Both the position numbers and the translations under genes were made by a program. The notes beneath the pieces were generated by a model. The model did not search any database and was not told the origin of the DNA. It was given only the letters and a program-made list of their open reading frames with translations. DNA of 39,667 nucleotides from an uncultured Microbacterium sp. (lineage in GTDB: Bacteria > Actinomycetota > Actinomycetes > Actinomycetales > Microbacteriaceae): positions 1 to 39,667 of the forward strand of contig CANNEP010000022.1 of NCBI GenBank assembly GCA_947503655.1, read 5' to 3'. Within the stretch, counting starts at the first letter, position 1. Every line of letters begins with the position of its first letter. Shown piece by piece: positions 7,104 through 14,568 of this stretch.

Positions 7104-8351
7104 CTATTTGCCGTCAGCGAAGTGCAGCTGTTCGCGGTACGAGTCGCGGTTACGGCCTGTCTGTTTGATGAAGTCGCGCATGTTCGCTTGTGCTTCACGC
7201 ACGTCAGCTGTGGCACGCTTCCGGTCGACGTCGTTCATCGCTGTCGCTTCACGGCGTTTCGCTGCCCGAATCTCACGCTCAAGGGCACGCTGTTTCGCGC
7301 GCTCTTTCTCGGCGGCTTCGTCATACGTGGTGTCGCCCTGTGGGACGGTGAGACCGGGGGAGTATGCCACCGTGCGGCATCGGCAGTTCGGATGGTTCCA
7401 GCCAGCGGCGCGAGCATCGTCCACGGTTCCCGCAATGTTGACGATGACCGACTGGCCGACGTTCGTCGCGTGCGGGACAGTGACCGTGCCCGTGGTTCCG
7501 TCGGTGGAGAGAATCTTCCCCGCCCACTCAGCACACTTGCGACACGAGTCCAGGCCGCGCACGACGGTGACAAGGTTGATGCCGGACTGCTGCATGCGCC
7601 AGATGCCTGCGTCGTTGAACGCCCGGTTCACGCTGGTTCGCCCAGCCATTTCGGAGTACGAACCGATCGTCCAGCGCCGGCCCGACTTGTCAACGAACCC
7701 GGGGATACCTTCGGACAGGAACCGTTGCACGGTGAGCGCTTGCTGAATACGGGACGTGGTCACGCCGAGCAGTGTTGACGGTGAGTGGATCGACACGATC
7801 CGCTGGTATGCGTCGCGGGGGTAACGGGTGATGCGCTGGTTCAGCACCTCGAGGCGGTTCTGCAGTGACAGCGCCACCATGGCGACGGCCTGTGATGCGG
7901 TGCTGGTTGCTGTCGCGCGGAGCAGGTTCGCGCCCCACGCTGTCGGTAGGGTGACGGTGCTGTTTGCGGCGGCGTATCCGAGGACGGCGGCGGCTGCCGC
8001 TTCGCCCTGTTCTGCCGCGATGCGGATGATCTGCTCAGCCATCTCGCGCGCGTTCAACGTTCCGACGAGTTCTTCCGCGATGCGGCGCAGGTCACGGAAC
8101 GATGCGGCGCGGTGCGCGGCGAGCTCAGCGAGTATCCGGTTCTGTTCCCGCCGTTGCGCGGCAGTCAACCCACCGGCGACGGTTTCGTCGGGGAGCAGGT
8201 TCGCGAGTTGAGCGTCACGGATCGCGCGAGCCGTGATTTCAGCGAGCAGCTGATTCTCAACGTCCCGGTAGACGGCTGACAGTTCGCGGGCGAGTTCCTC
8301 AATGATGTCCTCGGGACTATCAACGTTCGGGTCAGGAGCGAATAGCGCCAT
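7104..8351 (-). CDS. Minor capsid / MuF-like head maturation protein
   Basis: A 415-aa protein just downstream of the portal gene. The N-terminal two thirds is helical (many Ala/Glu/Arg helices). The core at about residues 240-335 has GRTSVNRAFNDAG, DSCRKCAEWAGK and WNHPNCRCRTVAYSP. The HPNCRC motif and the conserved CRKC are hallmarks of the phage minor capsid protein 2/MuF group, which attach to the portal inside the head and may be ejected with DNA. The C-terminus is a basic coiled coil (about 350-395). No toxin domain is fused. Confidence 0.85.
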   Translation of the reverse strand: MALFAPDPNVDSPEDIIEELARELSAVYRDVENQLLAEITARAIRDAQLANLLPDETVAGGLTAAQRREQNRILAELAAHRAASFRDLRRIAEELVGTLNAREMAEQIIRIAAEQGEAAAAAVLGYAAANSTVTLPTAWGANLLRATATSTASQAVAMVALSLQNRLEVLNQRITRYPRDAYQRIVSIHSPSTLLGVTTSRIQQALTVQRFLSEGIPGFVDKSGRRWTIGSYSEMAGRTSVNRAFNDAGIWRMQQSGINLVTVVRGLDSCRKCAEWAGKILSTDGTTGTVTVPHATNVGQSVIVNIAGTVDDARAAGWNHPNCRCRTVAYSPGLTVPQGDTTYDEAAEKERAKQRALEREIRAAKRREATAMNDVDRKRATADVREAQANMRDFIKQTGRNRDSYREQLHFADGK

Positions 8352-8360
8352 GCTCGCCCC

Positions 8361-8510
8361 CTACTCTGTGAGGTCTGTCGGGTCTCCGAAGTCACCACGC
8401 ATGAGGCGGCGAAGCATGACCACCGCGAACCACGCCCACAAGACCCCGTACAGGATGAGTGCGCCGACGATGACAGCAAGGACGGCGAGGACGCTACTCA
8501 GCGACGTCAT
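8361..8510 (-). CDS. Small single-pass membrane protein, 49 aa
   Basis: Reads MTSLSSVLAVLAVIVGALIL, then WAWFAVVMLRRLMRGDF. A hydrophobic helix covers about residues 6-33, followed by an Arg-rich patch and an acidic tail (DFGDPTDLTE), so the C-terminus is likely cytoplasmic. Its ATG lies inside the last codons of the portal gene (17-nt overlap), and it ends 10 nt before the MuF gene. A membrane protein between portal and MuF is unusual. Function is unknown. Confidence 0.7.
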   Translation of the reverse strand: MTSLSSVLAVLAVIVGALILYGVLWAWFAVVMLRRLMRGDFGDPTDLTE

Positions 8511-10134
8511 CGTCCTGCTCGTCATCATCGCCGTCGAACAGTGCGGGGTCAGGTGCGGGCGAACCCAACTCCTGGTTGATCAGCGCGACCTCTTCATCGA
8601 TCGCATCCTCATCCCACTCAGGGTGCAGACTGCGAACAATCTCGCGGCGGGAAGCGGCACGGGCAGCATCGAGCAGCTGAGCGACGCGCGCCAGCTTCTC
8701 AACGTCAGCCTGAGACACCGGAGTGAACTCCACGGCCGGGGGCGTGTCCAGGTCACCGAGGTCATCACCCTTGAACACGGCCTTGTCGATCTGCAACGCG
8801 GCGACAGCCCACTGAGCGAGCGCACCCTTCGCGAACAACGCTTTCTTGTCGCGTGTGCGCTCTGAGTCCGACAGATCAGCGTCAATCTCCGTCGCCGTCC
8901 GCATGCCCTGAGCGCCAGCGATACCGAGGTGTGATTCGGAGTAGCCGAGCGCCGACGCGATTTCCTTCTTCAACGCTTCCAGCGCCGTGAGGTGCTCTTC
9001 GACACGGATCGCGAATTGCACAACCGTGACCGGGCCGTTGCCGTCAGCTGACTTGCCCATGCTCGCGCCGACAGCGGTGAACACTTGCCGGTACGTGTCG
9101 AAGTTGGCGGGCTCGCCAGGCTTCGAACTGATATCGAGCATGGCTTCATCAACGATGAGGCGGCCCTGGCCGAGTTCGATGTCGCGCATCAGGCTTGTCC
9201 ACACGAAGTCGAACTTGTCGAGGACGTCTTGGATGCCGTCAAGGTCGGAGCGGCCAAGGTTGGCGAGGTCGCCGAGCTTGCGCCAGTCACGCACCGGGGA
9301 AGCGTTCTTCATGTAAACCACGGCGAGGCCGCCGGCGCCCGTCCCGATCTTCACCGTTTCCGGGAGCGTGCCGGGTTGAACGTCGAGGTCTGCGGGTGTG
9401 CGCAGCGCGGCGTAGTGCGCGGTCTGCGGAATCGTGTCGATCTGCACCGGGTCGCCGAGCTGCTTCGTCTTGCCCTTGTACAGCGTGTATTCGATGACGC
9501 CACGCTTGTGGTGCTCAACGAGCCGGTAGACGGTGTCGCCGTCCTCGTACTCCGTCCACAGGCGCACGCCGACGAGGCGGCCATGACGGAACTCGGGAAC
9601 AGCGGTGTCAGCGGCGAACGCTTTCGGGAACACATGGTTCGACACTTCTTCGTCCCATGCGACTGTGAGGTATGCGCCGCCGAGAGCGGCCGACAGCTCA
9701 CCGAGCAGCAGGAGTTCAGCGTGTGCTTCGTCGGAGCCGAGGATCGTGTCGAGGCGTGCCTGTGCGGGATGCTCCCACTGCTCACCCTTCTTCGTGGTCA
9801 CGTTCTCCGGCTTGCGGAAGATCACCTTCGGGGCTTCACCGAACAGCAGGTCGGAGGACAGTGTGCACAGGTCGGCGGCGAGAGGCAGGTGCATGCGCAT
9901 CCGCTTCTCACCCTCCACGATGGGAGTACCGAGGAACATCTTCGACAGGGAGCCGAGAACACCGCCCCGGTACTGGCGACCGTTGACCCGGTGCGTGGCT
10001 TGCACGTCAGCAGACTTGCCGCCGTAAATGTCGGCAAGGACAGCAGCGTTACCGCTCCACCATGCGTCGAGTTCACGGAAACGGGCGAATGCGATGTCGT
10101 ACGGTGCGGGCGGCCAAGCGTTAGCGTCAGACAC
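8494..10134 (-). CDS. Portal protein
   Basis: A 546-aa protein from a GTG at 10134 with AAGGAGG about 5 nt upstream, which settles the start. It begins MSDANAWPPAPYDIAF. Portal features are the N-terminal WWSG...IYGG segment, SSDLLFGEAPKVIF, the wing and stem region, a C-terminal SALGYSESHLGI segment followed by a long helix (SQADVEKLARVAQLLDAAR), and an acidic DDDEQDDDV tail. It is an SPP1 gp6-like dodecameric ring through which DNA enters and leaves the head. It follows the large terminase and precedes the MuF gene. Confidence 0.92.
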   Translation of the reverse strand: MSDANAWPPAPYDIAFARFRELDAWWSGNAAVLADIYGGKSADVQATHRVNGRQYRGGVLGSLSKMFLGTPIVEGEKRMRMHLPLAADLCTLSSDLLFGEAPKVIFRKPENVTTKKGEQWEHPAQARLDTILGSDEAHAELLLLGELSAALGGAYLTVAWDEEVSNHVFPKAFAADTAVPEFRHGRLVGVRLWTEYEDGDTVYRLVEHHKRGVIEYTLYKGKTKQLGDPVQIDTIPQTAHYAALRTPADLDVQPGTLPETVKIGTGAGGLAVVYMKNASPVRDWRKLGDLANLGRSDLDGIQDVLDKFDFVWTSLMRDIELGQGRLIVDEAMLDISSKPGEPANFDTYRQVFTAVGASMGKSADGNGPVTVVQFAIRVEEHLTALEALKKEIASALGYSESHLGIAGAQGMRTATEIDADLSDSERTRDKKALFAKGALAQWAVAALQIDKAVFKGDDLGDLDTPPAVEFTPVSQADVEKLARVAQLLDAARAASRREIVRSLHPEWDEDAIDEEVALINQELGSPAPDPALFDGDDDEQDDDVAE

Positions 10135-10143
10135 GAGACCTCC

Positions 10144-11478
10144 TTACGCGGCGAGCTTGATGTAGCGCCGCCAAATGTTCTCGGTTGTGGTGATGACGTA
10201 GCGTCCGCCGTCGAGGGAGTGGTCAGCGACTTTGATCGGCTTGTCTTGGCCGAGGAGGGTTGCTTTCGGATCCCACGAATACCCGGGTGCTTCTTGGATG
10301 AAGCCGGGGCAGCCACGGTTCGGGTTCGCTTCGGTGGGGCGTGCGACGAGGAGCGCGCCAGATGCGAGCAGTGACGCCATGGTGCGGATGCCGTACAGCA
10401 CGTCGTTGTCGGCGTCGGTCGCGGTGATGTTATGGGTCTTGCGGAGCTCGACCTTGAACGATGCGGCGGACGGGTCTGTGATCGTGAAGCGCGGCATGAG
10501 GCGTGCGCTCGTTGACGCGGGCAGGTGTCGGTCGTTTAGCCAGTGCACGAAGTTGCGGGCGAGTTCACTGTCGGTGAGCTTCTGCTGCGCGGTCTTCGAG
10601 TCGTGACGGAACTCGTCCACCAGGAACAGGCGGGGCGCTGGCCGTCCGAGGCTGTCAATCTCAGCGGAGACACCGAGGATCAGGCCGGCTGTCGCGTTGG
10701 TGGTTCCGTAGTCGACGGCTACGCCGATGAGTTCACGCATCTCGGGGAGGTCATCCCACGGGATCGTGTGCTTCTCGACATCCCACATGTCGAAGATCGC
10801 GCCCTCAGCGGCAACCCATTCGCCCTGCACGAAGCGGCGATACCAGAGGCCGGTGAACTCGGTCTTGATCTGGTTCTTGTAATCCTCCGACAGTGCGGGG
10901 TTGTCATCGAGGCCGAAGTGCCAGGAGCGCCAGCCGACGAGCGTCGTCGCGATGCGGTCAAGGAACTTCGCTTTTAGCCAGTGCGCAGGACTGTCAGGGT
11001 TTGTGGTTCCGAACAACTTCGCCCCGGGAGGGCTCATGCGTCCGAGCAGCTGAGTGAAGAACTCTTCCGGGATGACGGTGACTTCATCGACGTATGCGAG
11101 AGCGACGGTCAGACCGCGGAGAACCTTCTCAGCCTTCGCGTCGGATGCGCCGAGCACGTGAACGGTGCGACCCATGATGCGCGCCGTTGGTGCGCCGGCC
11201 GTGTAATGCACGAGCCGTGCGAGAGGCCCGAACAGGTCAGGGTTCATCAACGGTTCGAACACGTTGCGGTACGCACTGTCACGAGTGCGGGCGATCACGA
11301 CGATCACGCCACCCTTAGCGAACAGCACCGCCATGAGGAAGCGCAGCAGGGAAACGATCGTCTTGCCGGAACGGATCGCGCCCTCGAAGATGTTGACGCG
11401 CGCTTTCGATTCACGGAGCGACCGCATCTGCTGACGGCCAAGAACACCCGACTGCTCGTCGGTAGCGATGTCACTCAT
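10144..11478 (-). CDS. terL: Terminase large subunit
   Basis: A 444-aa packaging motor. Walker A-type GAIRSGKT is at about residues 33-40 and Walker B AYVDE at 128-132, followed by the coupling region GTTNPDS at 157-163. The RNase H-fold nuclease shows acidic residues in VAVDYG (D256), ITDPS (D335) and ADHSLDGG (D419, D423). The ATPase pumps DNA into the procapsid and the nuclease cuts the concatemer. The start MSDIATDEQSG at 11478 overlaps the stop of the small subunit by 8 nt. An upstream ATG at 11499 in the same frame is less likely. Confidence 0.95.
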   Translation of the reverse strand: MSDIATDEQSGVLGRQQMRSLRESKARVNIFEGAIRSGKTIVSLLRFLMAVLFAKGGVIVVIARTRDSAYRNVFEPLMNPDLFGPLARLVHYTAGAPTARIMGRTVHVLGASDAKAEKVLRGLTVALAYVDEVTVIPEEFFTQLLGRMSPPGAKLFGTTNPDSPAHWLKAKFLDRIATTLVGWRSWHFGLDDNPALSEDYKNQIKTEFTGLWYRRFVQGEWVAAEGAIFDMWDVEKHTIPWDDLPEMRELIGVAVDYGTTNATAGLILGVSAEIDSLGRPAPRLFLVDEFRHDSKTAQQKLTDSELARNFVHWLNDRHLPASTSARLMPRFTITDPSAASFKVELRKTHNITATDADNDVLYGIRTMASLLASGALLVARPTEANPNRGCPGFIQEAPGYSWDPKATLLGQDKPIKVADHSLDGGRYVITTTENIWRRYIKLAA

Positions 11479-11980
11479 CTTCGTGCAACCCAAGCTCAAG
11501 GATCAGGTTCATCAGCATCGACTCCGCCTCAGCGACACCCTGGTCGTCATCGTCACGGATAAGGTCGCGGGCATCCTTGAGAGCGAGTGACGCGGCACGG
11601 TGCAGGTTCAGCAGGTCACCCGACGGCGCACGGTCAAGAGTGCGCTCTTCGTACGTGTTGTCTTTGCCGCCGAAGTTGAACACCGTCACCGGCTGATCAA
11701 TCGCCACCAAATGATCCGCAGCCTTCGACATGAGCTCATCGATCAGCTCAAGGCGACGAACCTTCATGTCGTGCTGACGTGCAGCAGTCGCAGACGCCGT
11801 CTGATTCGCGCGGTCGAACGACAAACCCTCGTCGGCGGCGATCTTCGACACGGTTGACGGCGCGATCGACACCTCACGAGCAATCGCATTACGTGGCATG
11901 CCCTCGCGGATCAGCTCCACCACACGAGCGCGAACATCGTCAGCAATAGGGGGTTTCGGCACAACGATCACCTCGATCAT
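11471..11980 (-). CDS. terS: Terminase small subunit
   Basis: A 169-aa protein starting MIEVIVVPKPPIADDV, with AGGTGG about 6 nt before the ATG. The N-terminal helix-turn-helix reads RARVVELIREGMPRNAIA, then SIAPSTVSKIAADEG, which fits the DNA-recognition domain of small terminases. The middle is helical (oligomerisation). The C-terminus contains DARDLIRDDDDQGVA and ends in acidic residues that could engage the large subunit. It selects phage DNA for packaging. Direct overlap with the large subunit gene supports the call. Confidence 0.85.
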   Translation of the reverse strand: MIEVIVVPKPPIADDVRARVVELIREGMPRNAIAREVSIAPSTVSKIAADEGLSFDRANQTASATAARQHDMKVRRLELIDELMSKAADHLVAIDQPVTVFNFGGKDNTYEERTLDRAPSGDLLNLHRAASLALKDARDLIRDDDDQGVAEAESMLMNLILELGLHEDE

Positions 11981-12101
11981 GTGCCACCTGGACACGGTCA
12001 CGGAATGGGTGCTCTACGCGCGCGTCATGTGTGCGCACGTGCGTAAGGAATCGACCGGGCGGGACGTGCCTGGAATGTCATAGGTCGTCAGTAGGGTTTA
12101 T

Positions 12102-12113
12102 GTCACCTGTGAC
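12102..12113. promoter_or_regulatory. Short palindrome upstream of 59-aa gene
   Basis: GTCACCTGTGAC is a perfect 5+2+5 dyad 28 bp before the plus-strand 59-aa gene. It is a possible operator in the 160-bp gap between the terminase genes and that gene. No clear -10/-35 pair was found nearby, so this is tentative. Confidence 0.3.
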
Positions 12114-12141
12114 GCAGGGTTGCGGGTAGGGAGGAATAGAC

Positions 12142-12321
12142 ATGGCTACTCACGGAGAAGCATTCGACGCGGTGATGAGCGCGATCAAGGCGAGCGCGGA
12201 AAAGTTGGAAGGTTTGGAGATTAACGAGGTCGCCAGAGCGAGCGCATTGCGTGACCTCGCTGCGGCGTACCGTCATCTCCGTGGCGGGGCACAGCCGGGC
12301 GGCGTGAGCGTCGAGAAGTAG
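12142..12321 (+). CDS. Small helical protein, 59 aa, on the opposite strand
   Basis: Reads MATHGEAFDAVMSAIKAS, then KLEGLEINEVARASALRDLA, ending GGVSVEK. GGGAGGAATAGAC before the ATG gives a good ribosome site. It is helical, without cysteines or membrane segment, and no family is recognised. It lies on the plus strand inside an otherwise leftward phage region, next to the terminase genes, and is followed by a strong hairpin. That layout is like a moron, an independently transcribed accessory gene. Confidence 0.68.
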   Translation: MATHGEAFDAVMSAIKASAEKLEGLEINEVARASALRDLAAAYRHLRGGAQPGGVSVEK

Positions 12322-12336
12322 TTCCCTGAAATGACT

Positions 12337-12372
12337 GATGCCCCGGTTGCCTCTGTTGAGGGCCGGGGCATC
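12337..12372. terminator. Hairpin between convergent genes
   Basis: GATGCCCCGG and CCGGGGCATC form a perfect 10-bp stem with a 16-nt loop. It sits 15 bp after the plus-strand 59-aa gene and 11 bp after the stop of the minus-strand 45-aa gene, as a shared bidirectional terminator would. The U tract is weak on both sides. Confidence 0.6.
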
Positions 12373-12383
12373 GTGTCTGTGGG

Positions 12384-12521
12384 TCAGTTCTCGGGGTGCG
12401 TCTCGACGACTTCACACAGAATGCGTTCCGCGAAGATACCAGCGTCGGATGCGGTCTTGAACTTCGCGACGACTCCCGTCTGGTCTATGACCATGAATGG
12501 GAAGTTTGGGTCGTGGTTCAT
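12384..12521 (-). CDS. Small unknown protein, 45 aa
   Basis: Reads MNHDPNFPFMVIDQTGVV, then AKFKTASDAGIFAERIL. The ATG at 12521 is preceded by AGGAGAGG, far better than the longer alternative start at 12593. A beta-beta-alpha layout is likely. No family is recognised. It is the last gene of the leftward early block before the hairpin. Confidence 0.6.
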   Translation of the reverse strand: MNHDPNFPFMVIDQTGVVAKFKTASDAGIFAERILCEVVETHPEN

Positions 12522-12594
12522 GACCTCTCCTACCTGTGGGCGGAGTGCTCCACCATCTGTTTCCAGAGTGCGGCTAGTGCGGCTTAGTGTCAAG

Positions 12595-12828
12595 TTACAG
12601 CCGGGGGAGTCGGGGTTTCCGTCGGCGGCCTTTGAGGCGGAGTGCGTCGATCTTCATGATGTCATCGAGGTGCACGAGCATGGGGGCGTTTGAGCTCTTG
12701 AACGTGCGGATGTTTTCCAGGCGTATCCAGTCGTAGATGGTGCGGCGGCTTCGCTTGGCGGCCTCGGCGGCTGTGTCGATGTCGACGTAGCCTCGCGGGG
12801 CGGGCTGGTCGTAGATTTCGATGCTCAT
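12595..12828 (-). CDS. Excisionase/MerR-like helix-turn-helix protein
   Basis: A 77-aa protein starting MSIEIYDQPAPRGYVD, with GGAAGG upstream. DIDTAAEAAKRSRRTIYDWI followed by a basic wing (IRTFKSSNAPMLVHLDDI) matches the winged HTH_17 fold of excisionases and small regulators, and a very basic tail follows (LKGRRRKPRLPRL). It would bind DNA as a regulator or a recombination directionality factor. The distance from the integrase gene (17 kb) makes a direct excision role uncertain. Its start lies inside the last codons of the GIY-YIG gene. Confidence 0.72.
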   Translation of the reverse strand: MSIEIYDQPAPRGYVDIDTAAEAAKRSRRTIYDWIRLENIRTFKSSNAPMLVHLDDIMKIDALRLKGRRRKPRLPRL

Positions 12829-13421
12829 GCGACCTTCCGGTTGATCCAGTTGCGCCAGGCGGGGATGGGTGGCCCGTACTTGGCGCGGAGTGCTGATGCG
12901 TGGGCGAGCAGTTCGGGCGTGACCGTGAACCACTCTTTGTTCTCGTGCACGCGGAGATTGGCGAACTCGCGGTGTCGGGCGTGCTCCTTGCTGATGTTTC
13001 CCGGCTCTATGGCGAGGAGTTCGTCATGAGGGAGTTGTGCGAGGCGGCTCGGCAGGTTGCTGCTCGTTCCGATCTTGATGCGGTCGCCGAATCGGATGTA
13101 GTAGACCACGTCTGTGCGTGGGTATCGGCGCGGCTGTTCCGTGTGGGGCGTGCGGGTTTCGAGCCGACGGCTGTCGATGTCGACTTCGCCGAAGTCGAGG
13201 AGATTCCCGCAGTTGTTGCAGCGTTGTAGGCGGGTGAGTCTGTCGGTCGTGAAACCCAGCTGGCCGCAGTTTTCGCATCGTTCGCGCCGGAACTCTTTGT
13301 CACCGATCCATGCTGTGGCGATTGCGTGCATGTGTTCGCGGCAGATGTTGGCGTATCCGTCGGGTTCGGCTGGTTGCCAGCAGTCGGAGCCGTCTGGCAT
13401 TGGTACGGGGCAGTTCTGCAT
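12825..13421 (-). CDS. Zinc-finger plus GIY-YIG (T5orf172/MUG113-like) nuclease
   Basis: A 198-aa protein with AAGGAG before the ATG. The N-terminal third is cysteine-rich (CPVPMPDGSDC, ICREH, CENCGQLG, CNNCGNLL) and likely binds zinc. Residues about 105-175 contain VVYYIRFGDRIKIGTSSN, then HARHREFANLRVHENKEWF, the pattern of a GIY-YIG family variant of the T5orf172/MUG113 type, with the Tyr pair, Arg/Lys and Glu in expected order. Such proteins cut or bind DNA; in phages they may act in recombination or as selfish nucleases. It is transcribed from a divergent promoter region shared with the 58-aa HTH gene. Confidence 0.8.
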   Translation of the reverse strand: MQNCPVPMPDGSDCWQPAEPDGYANICREHMHAIATAWIGDKEFRRERCENCGQLGFTTDRLTRLQRCNNCGNLLDFGEVDIDSRRLETRTPHTEQPRRYPRTDVVYYIRFGDRIKIGTSSNLPSRLAQLPHDELLAIEPGNISKEHARHREFANLRVHENKEWFTVTPELLAHASALRAKYGPPIPAWRNWINRKVA

Positions 13422-13438
13422 GGCTACTCCTTCGGGGT

Positions 13439-13454
13439 GGTAACTGTAGTTTCC
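13439..13454. promoter_or_regulatory. Operator-like palindrome I
   Basis: GGTAACTGTAGTTTCC is a near-perfect dyad (one mismatch) 17 bp upstream of the GIY-YIG start. It covers the minus-strand hexamer TACAGT (13443-13448), a possible -10 for that gene. It shares the GGTAAC half-site with palindrome II. Confidence 0.45.
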
Positions 13455-13457
13455 ATA

Positions 13458-13492
13458 TTAGCATCGTTGGTAACCTCGGTTACACTGTTTTC
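13458..13492 (+). promoter_or_regulatory. Leaderless promoter of 58-aa HTH gene with palindrome II
   Basis: The -10 hexamer TACACT (13481-13486) stands 6 nt before the GTG start, the spacing of actinobacterial leaderless transcripts. A weak -35 TTAGCA (13458-13463) lies 17 bp upstream of it. The perfect dyad GTAACCTCGGTTAC (13470-13483) overlaps the -10, as an autoregulatory operator would. No ribosome site precedes the GTG, which fits leaderless translation. Confidence 0.6.
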
Positions 13493-13669
13493 GTGACTGA
13501 TGACACCCTCGAAACGCTCGCCGCATTCCAGGCGCGGATGGACAAGATGCCAGCACGTCGCGCCGAGCTCATCCGTGAAGCGCGCGCAGCGGGGCACTCC
13601 TGGCGTGAAATCGGCGCGACGTTAGGCATGTCACACGTCGGAGCTATGAAGGCTTCGCGCATCGTCTGA
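13493..13669 (+). CDS. Small helix-turn-helix protein, 58 aa
   Basis: Starts VTDDTLETLAAFQARMDKM from a GTG with no ribosome site but a -10 element 6 nt upstream. ELIREARAAGHSWREIGATL, then GMSHVGAMKASRIV is a helix-turn-helix of the kind that scans for a start-of-recognition helix after 'WREIGA.LG.S'. It is on the plus strand, divergent from the GIY-YIG gene, and its promoter carries a dyad, so it probably controls both. It could also be a small regulator acquired as cargo. Confidence 0.7.
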   Translation: MTDDTLETLAAFQARMDKMPARRAELIREARAAGHSWREIGATLGMSHVGAMKASRIV

Positions 13670-13698
13670 GGCGACGGTGACCCAGTGTCGAAGTTCGG

Positions 13699-13860
13699 TC
13701 ATGAGCCACCATCCGACTGGTTGGCGCGTAGGTCAATCAGTTCTTGGATCAGATCAGCAGCCAAGCCCAGAACGATCTGGGTGCTTCGCTCGCTTGGGTC
13801 GGATCGCCACAGGTTGCGAACCTTGTCTGGCAGGTTCGGGTTGATGTAAGACGAAGCCAT
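13699..13860 (-). CDS. Small unknown protein, 53 aa
   Basis: Starts MASSYINPNLPDKVRNLW, then QIVLGLAADLIQELIDL, ending ANQSDGGS. Its ATG overlaps the stop of the upstream gene as TAATG. It is mostly helical. The last codons belong to a repeated junction sequence also found at the ends of the next two upstream genes. No family is recognised. Confidence 0.65.
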   Translation of the reverse strand: MASSYINPNLPDKVRNLWRSDPSERSTQIVLGLAADLIQELIDLRANQSDGGS

Positions 13861-14048
13861 TACCCATCACCCCTAACCGACTGGTCCGTTGCCAGCGCTG
13901 CTTCAATCACGCAACGCGCCTGGTAACGCCAAGCGTCTCGCCACTCGTCGGGCAGCGGGTCGTCCCATGAATTGTCTTGATCGAGTTCCTGCGACTCTTC
14001 GAACAGTGCTCGCGCACCGCGCTCGACCATCTCGTCAGTAATCGTCAT
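13860..14048 (-). CDS. Small acidic unknown protein, 62 aa
   Basis: Starts MTITDEMVERGARALFEES. It is acidic with Trp-rich helices (DNSWDDPLPDEWRDAW, then RYQARCVIEAALA). The pattern 'ERGA.ALFE' and 'WR..AR..IEAAL' is common in small early proteins of actinophages that have no known function. It overlaps its upstream neighbour by ATGA and its downstream neighbour by TAATG, so it is in a coupled operon. Confidence 0.72.
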   Translation of the reverse strand: MTITDEMVERGARALFEESQELDQDNSWDDPLPDEWRDAWRYQARCVIEAALATDQSVRGDG

Positions 14049-14332
14049 GACGCACCATCCGACTGTTCCGGTGTCGGCATCAGAACACCGGGCGCGTGCC
14101 GTGGATTATGCGCATCTGCCGGGACTGTCTGCACGACGAGCGCCGGATGCAGTTCGACGCAACGGTCGATCCTGAGCTTGATGTCGGTGCGGGGCCAAGC
14201 GACCGCCCGGTAATACCAGGCGTCCGGTGCGATGCCCTTGCATCCGACGCCGCCCCATATGCAGCGGTGATACTTCCGCGCACGCACGGCCCATCCCTCA
14301 TTGCCGTGGATGTCCTTCGGGAGCTTTCTCAT
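14045..14332 (-). CDS. Unknown early protein, 95 aa, with Cys/His
   Basis: Starts MRKLPKDIHGNEGWAVRARK, then YHRCIWGGVGCKGIAPDAWY. The CIWGGVGC pair with nearby His could bind a metal; the pattern resembles small 'KYH.C...C...I..G..Y' treble-clef-like phage domains. It ends QSDGAS and overlaps both neighbours by ATGA. Function is unknown. Confidence 0.7.
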   Translation of the reverse strand: MRKLPKDIHGNEGWAVRARKYHRCIWGGVGCKGIAPDAWYYRAVAWPRTDIKLRIDRCVELHPALVVQTVPADAHNPRHAPGVLMPTPEQSDGAS

Positions 14333-14568
14333 GACGCACCATCCGGCTGAACGGGGATTGTGTTTCCGTCATCATCCGACGTGGTGTGGTCGTAGCAGTA
14401 GTCTTTGCCGTCAACGTCGGTCAGCCAGTCGTAGTTGCCTTCGGCCATGTCGCGTGCACCCTCTGCATTGTCGAACATGAACGGGCCGCCGTCGTCGCTT
14501 TCGAGTTCTGCCCGGCATCCGGGGAAGTCGCATCGAATCTCGAACATTTGCTTCGCTGTCGTGCTCAT
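14329..14568 (-). CDS. Unknown early protein, 79 aa
   Basis: Starts MSTTAKQMFEIRCDFPGC from the ATG at 14568, which has AGGAGA upstream. CDFPGC near the N-terminus and DYCYDH near the C-terminus give a Cys/His set that may bind zinc. It is strongly acidic (SDDGGPFMF, DDDGN) and ends QPDGAS. It overlaps both neighbours by ATGA. The family is not recognised. Confidence 0.7.
   Translation of the reverse strand: MSTTAKQMFEIRCDFPGCRAELESDDGGPFMFDNAEGARDMAEGNYDWLTDVDGKDYCYDHTTSDDDGNTIPVQPDGAS

Noticed and set aside
9085..10374. Long plus-strand open frame opposite the portal gene
   Set aside because: It is antisense to a clear portal gene and has no known motif.
13683..13702. 22-aa minus-strand frame starting at the ATGA after the 53-aa gene (MTELRHWVTVA)
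   Set aside because: It runs into the convergent plus-strand HTH gene and stops quickly; it is probably a relic, not a gene.
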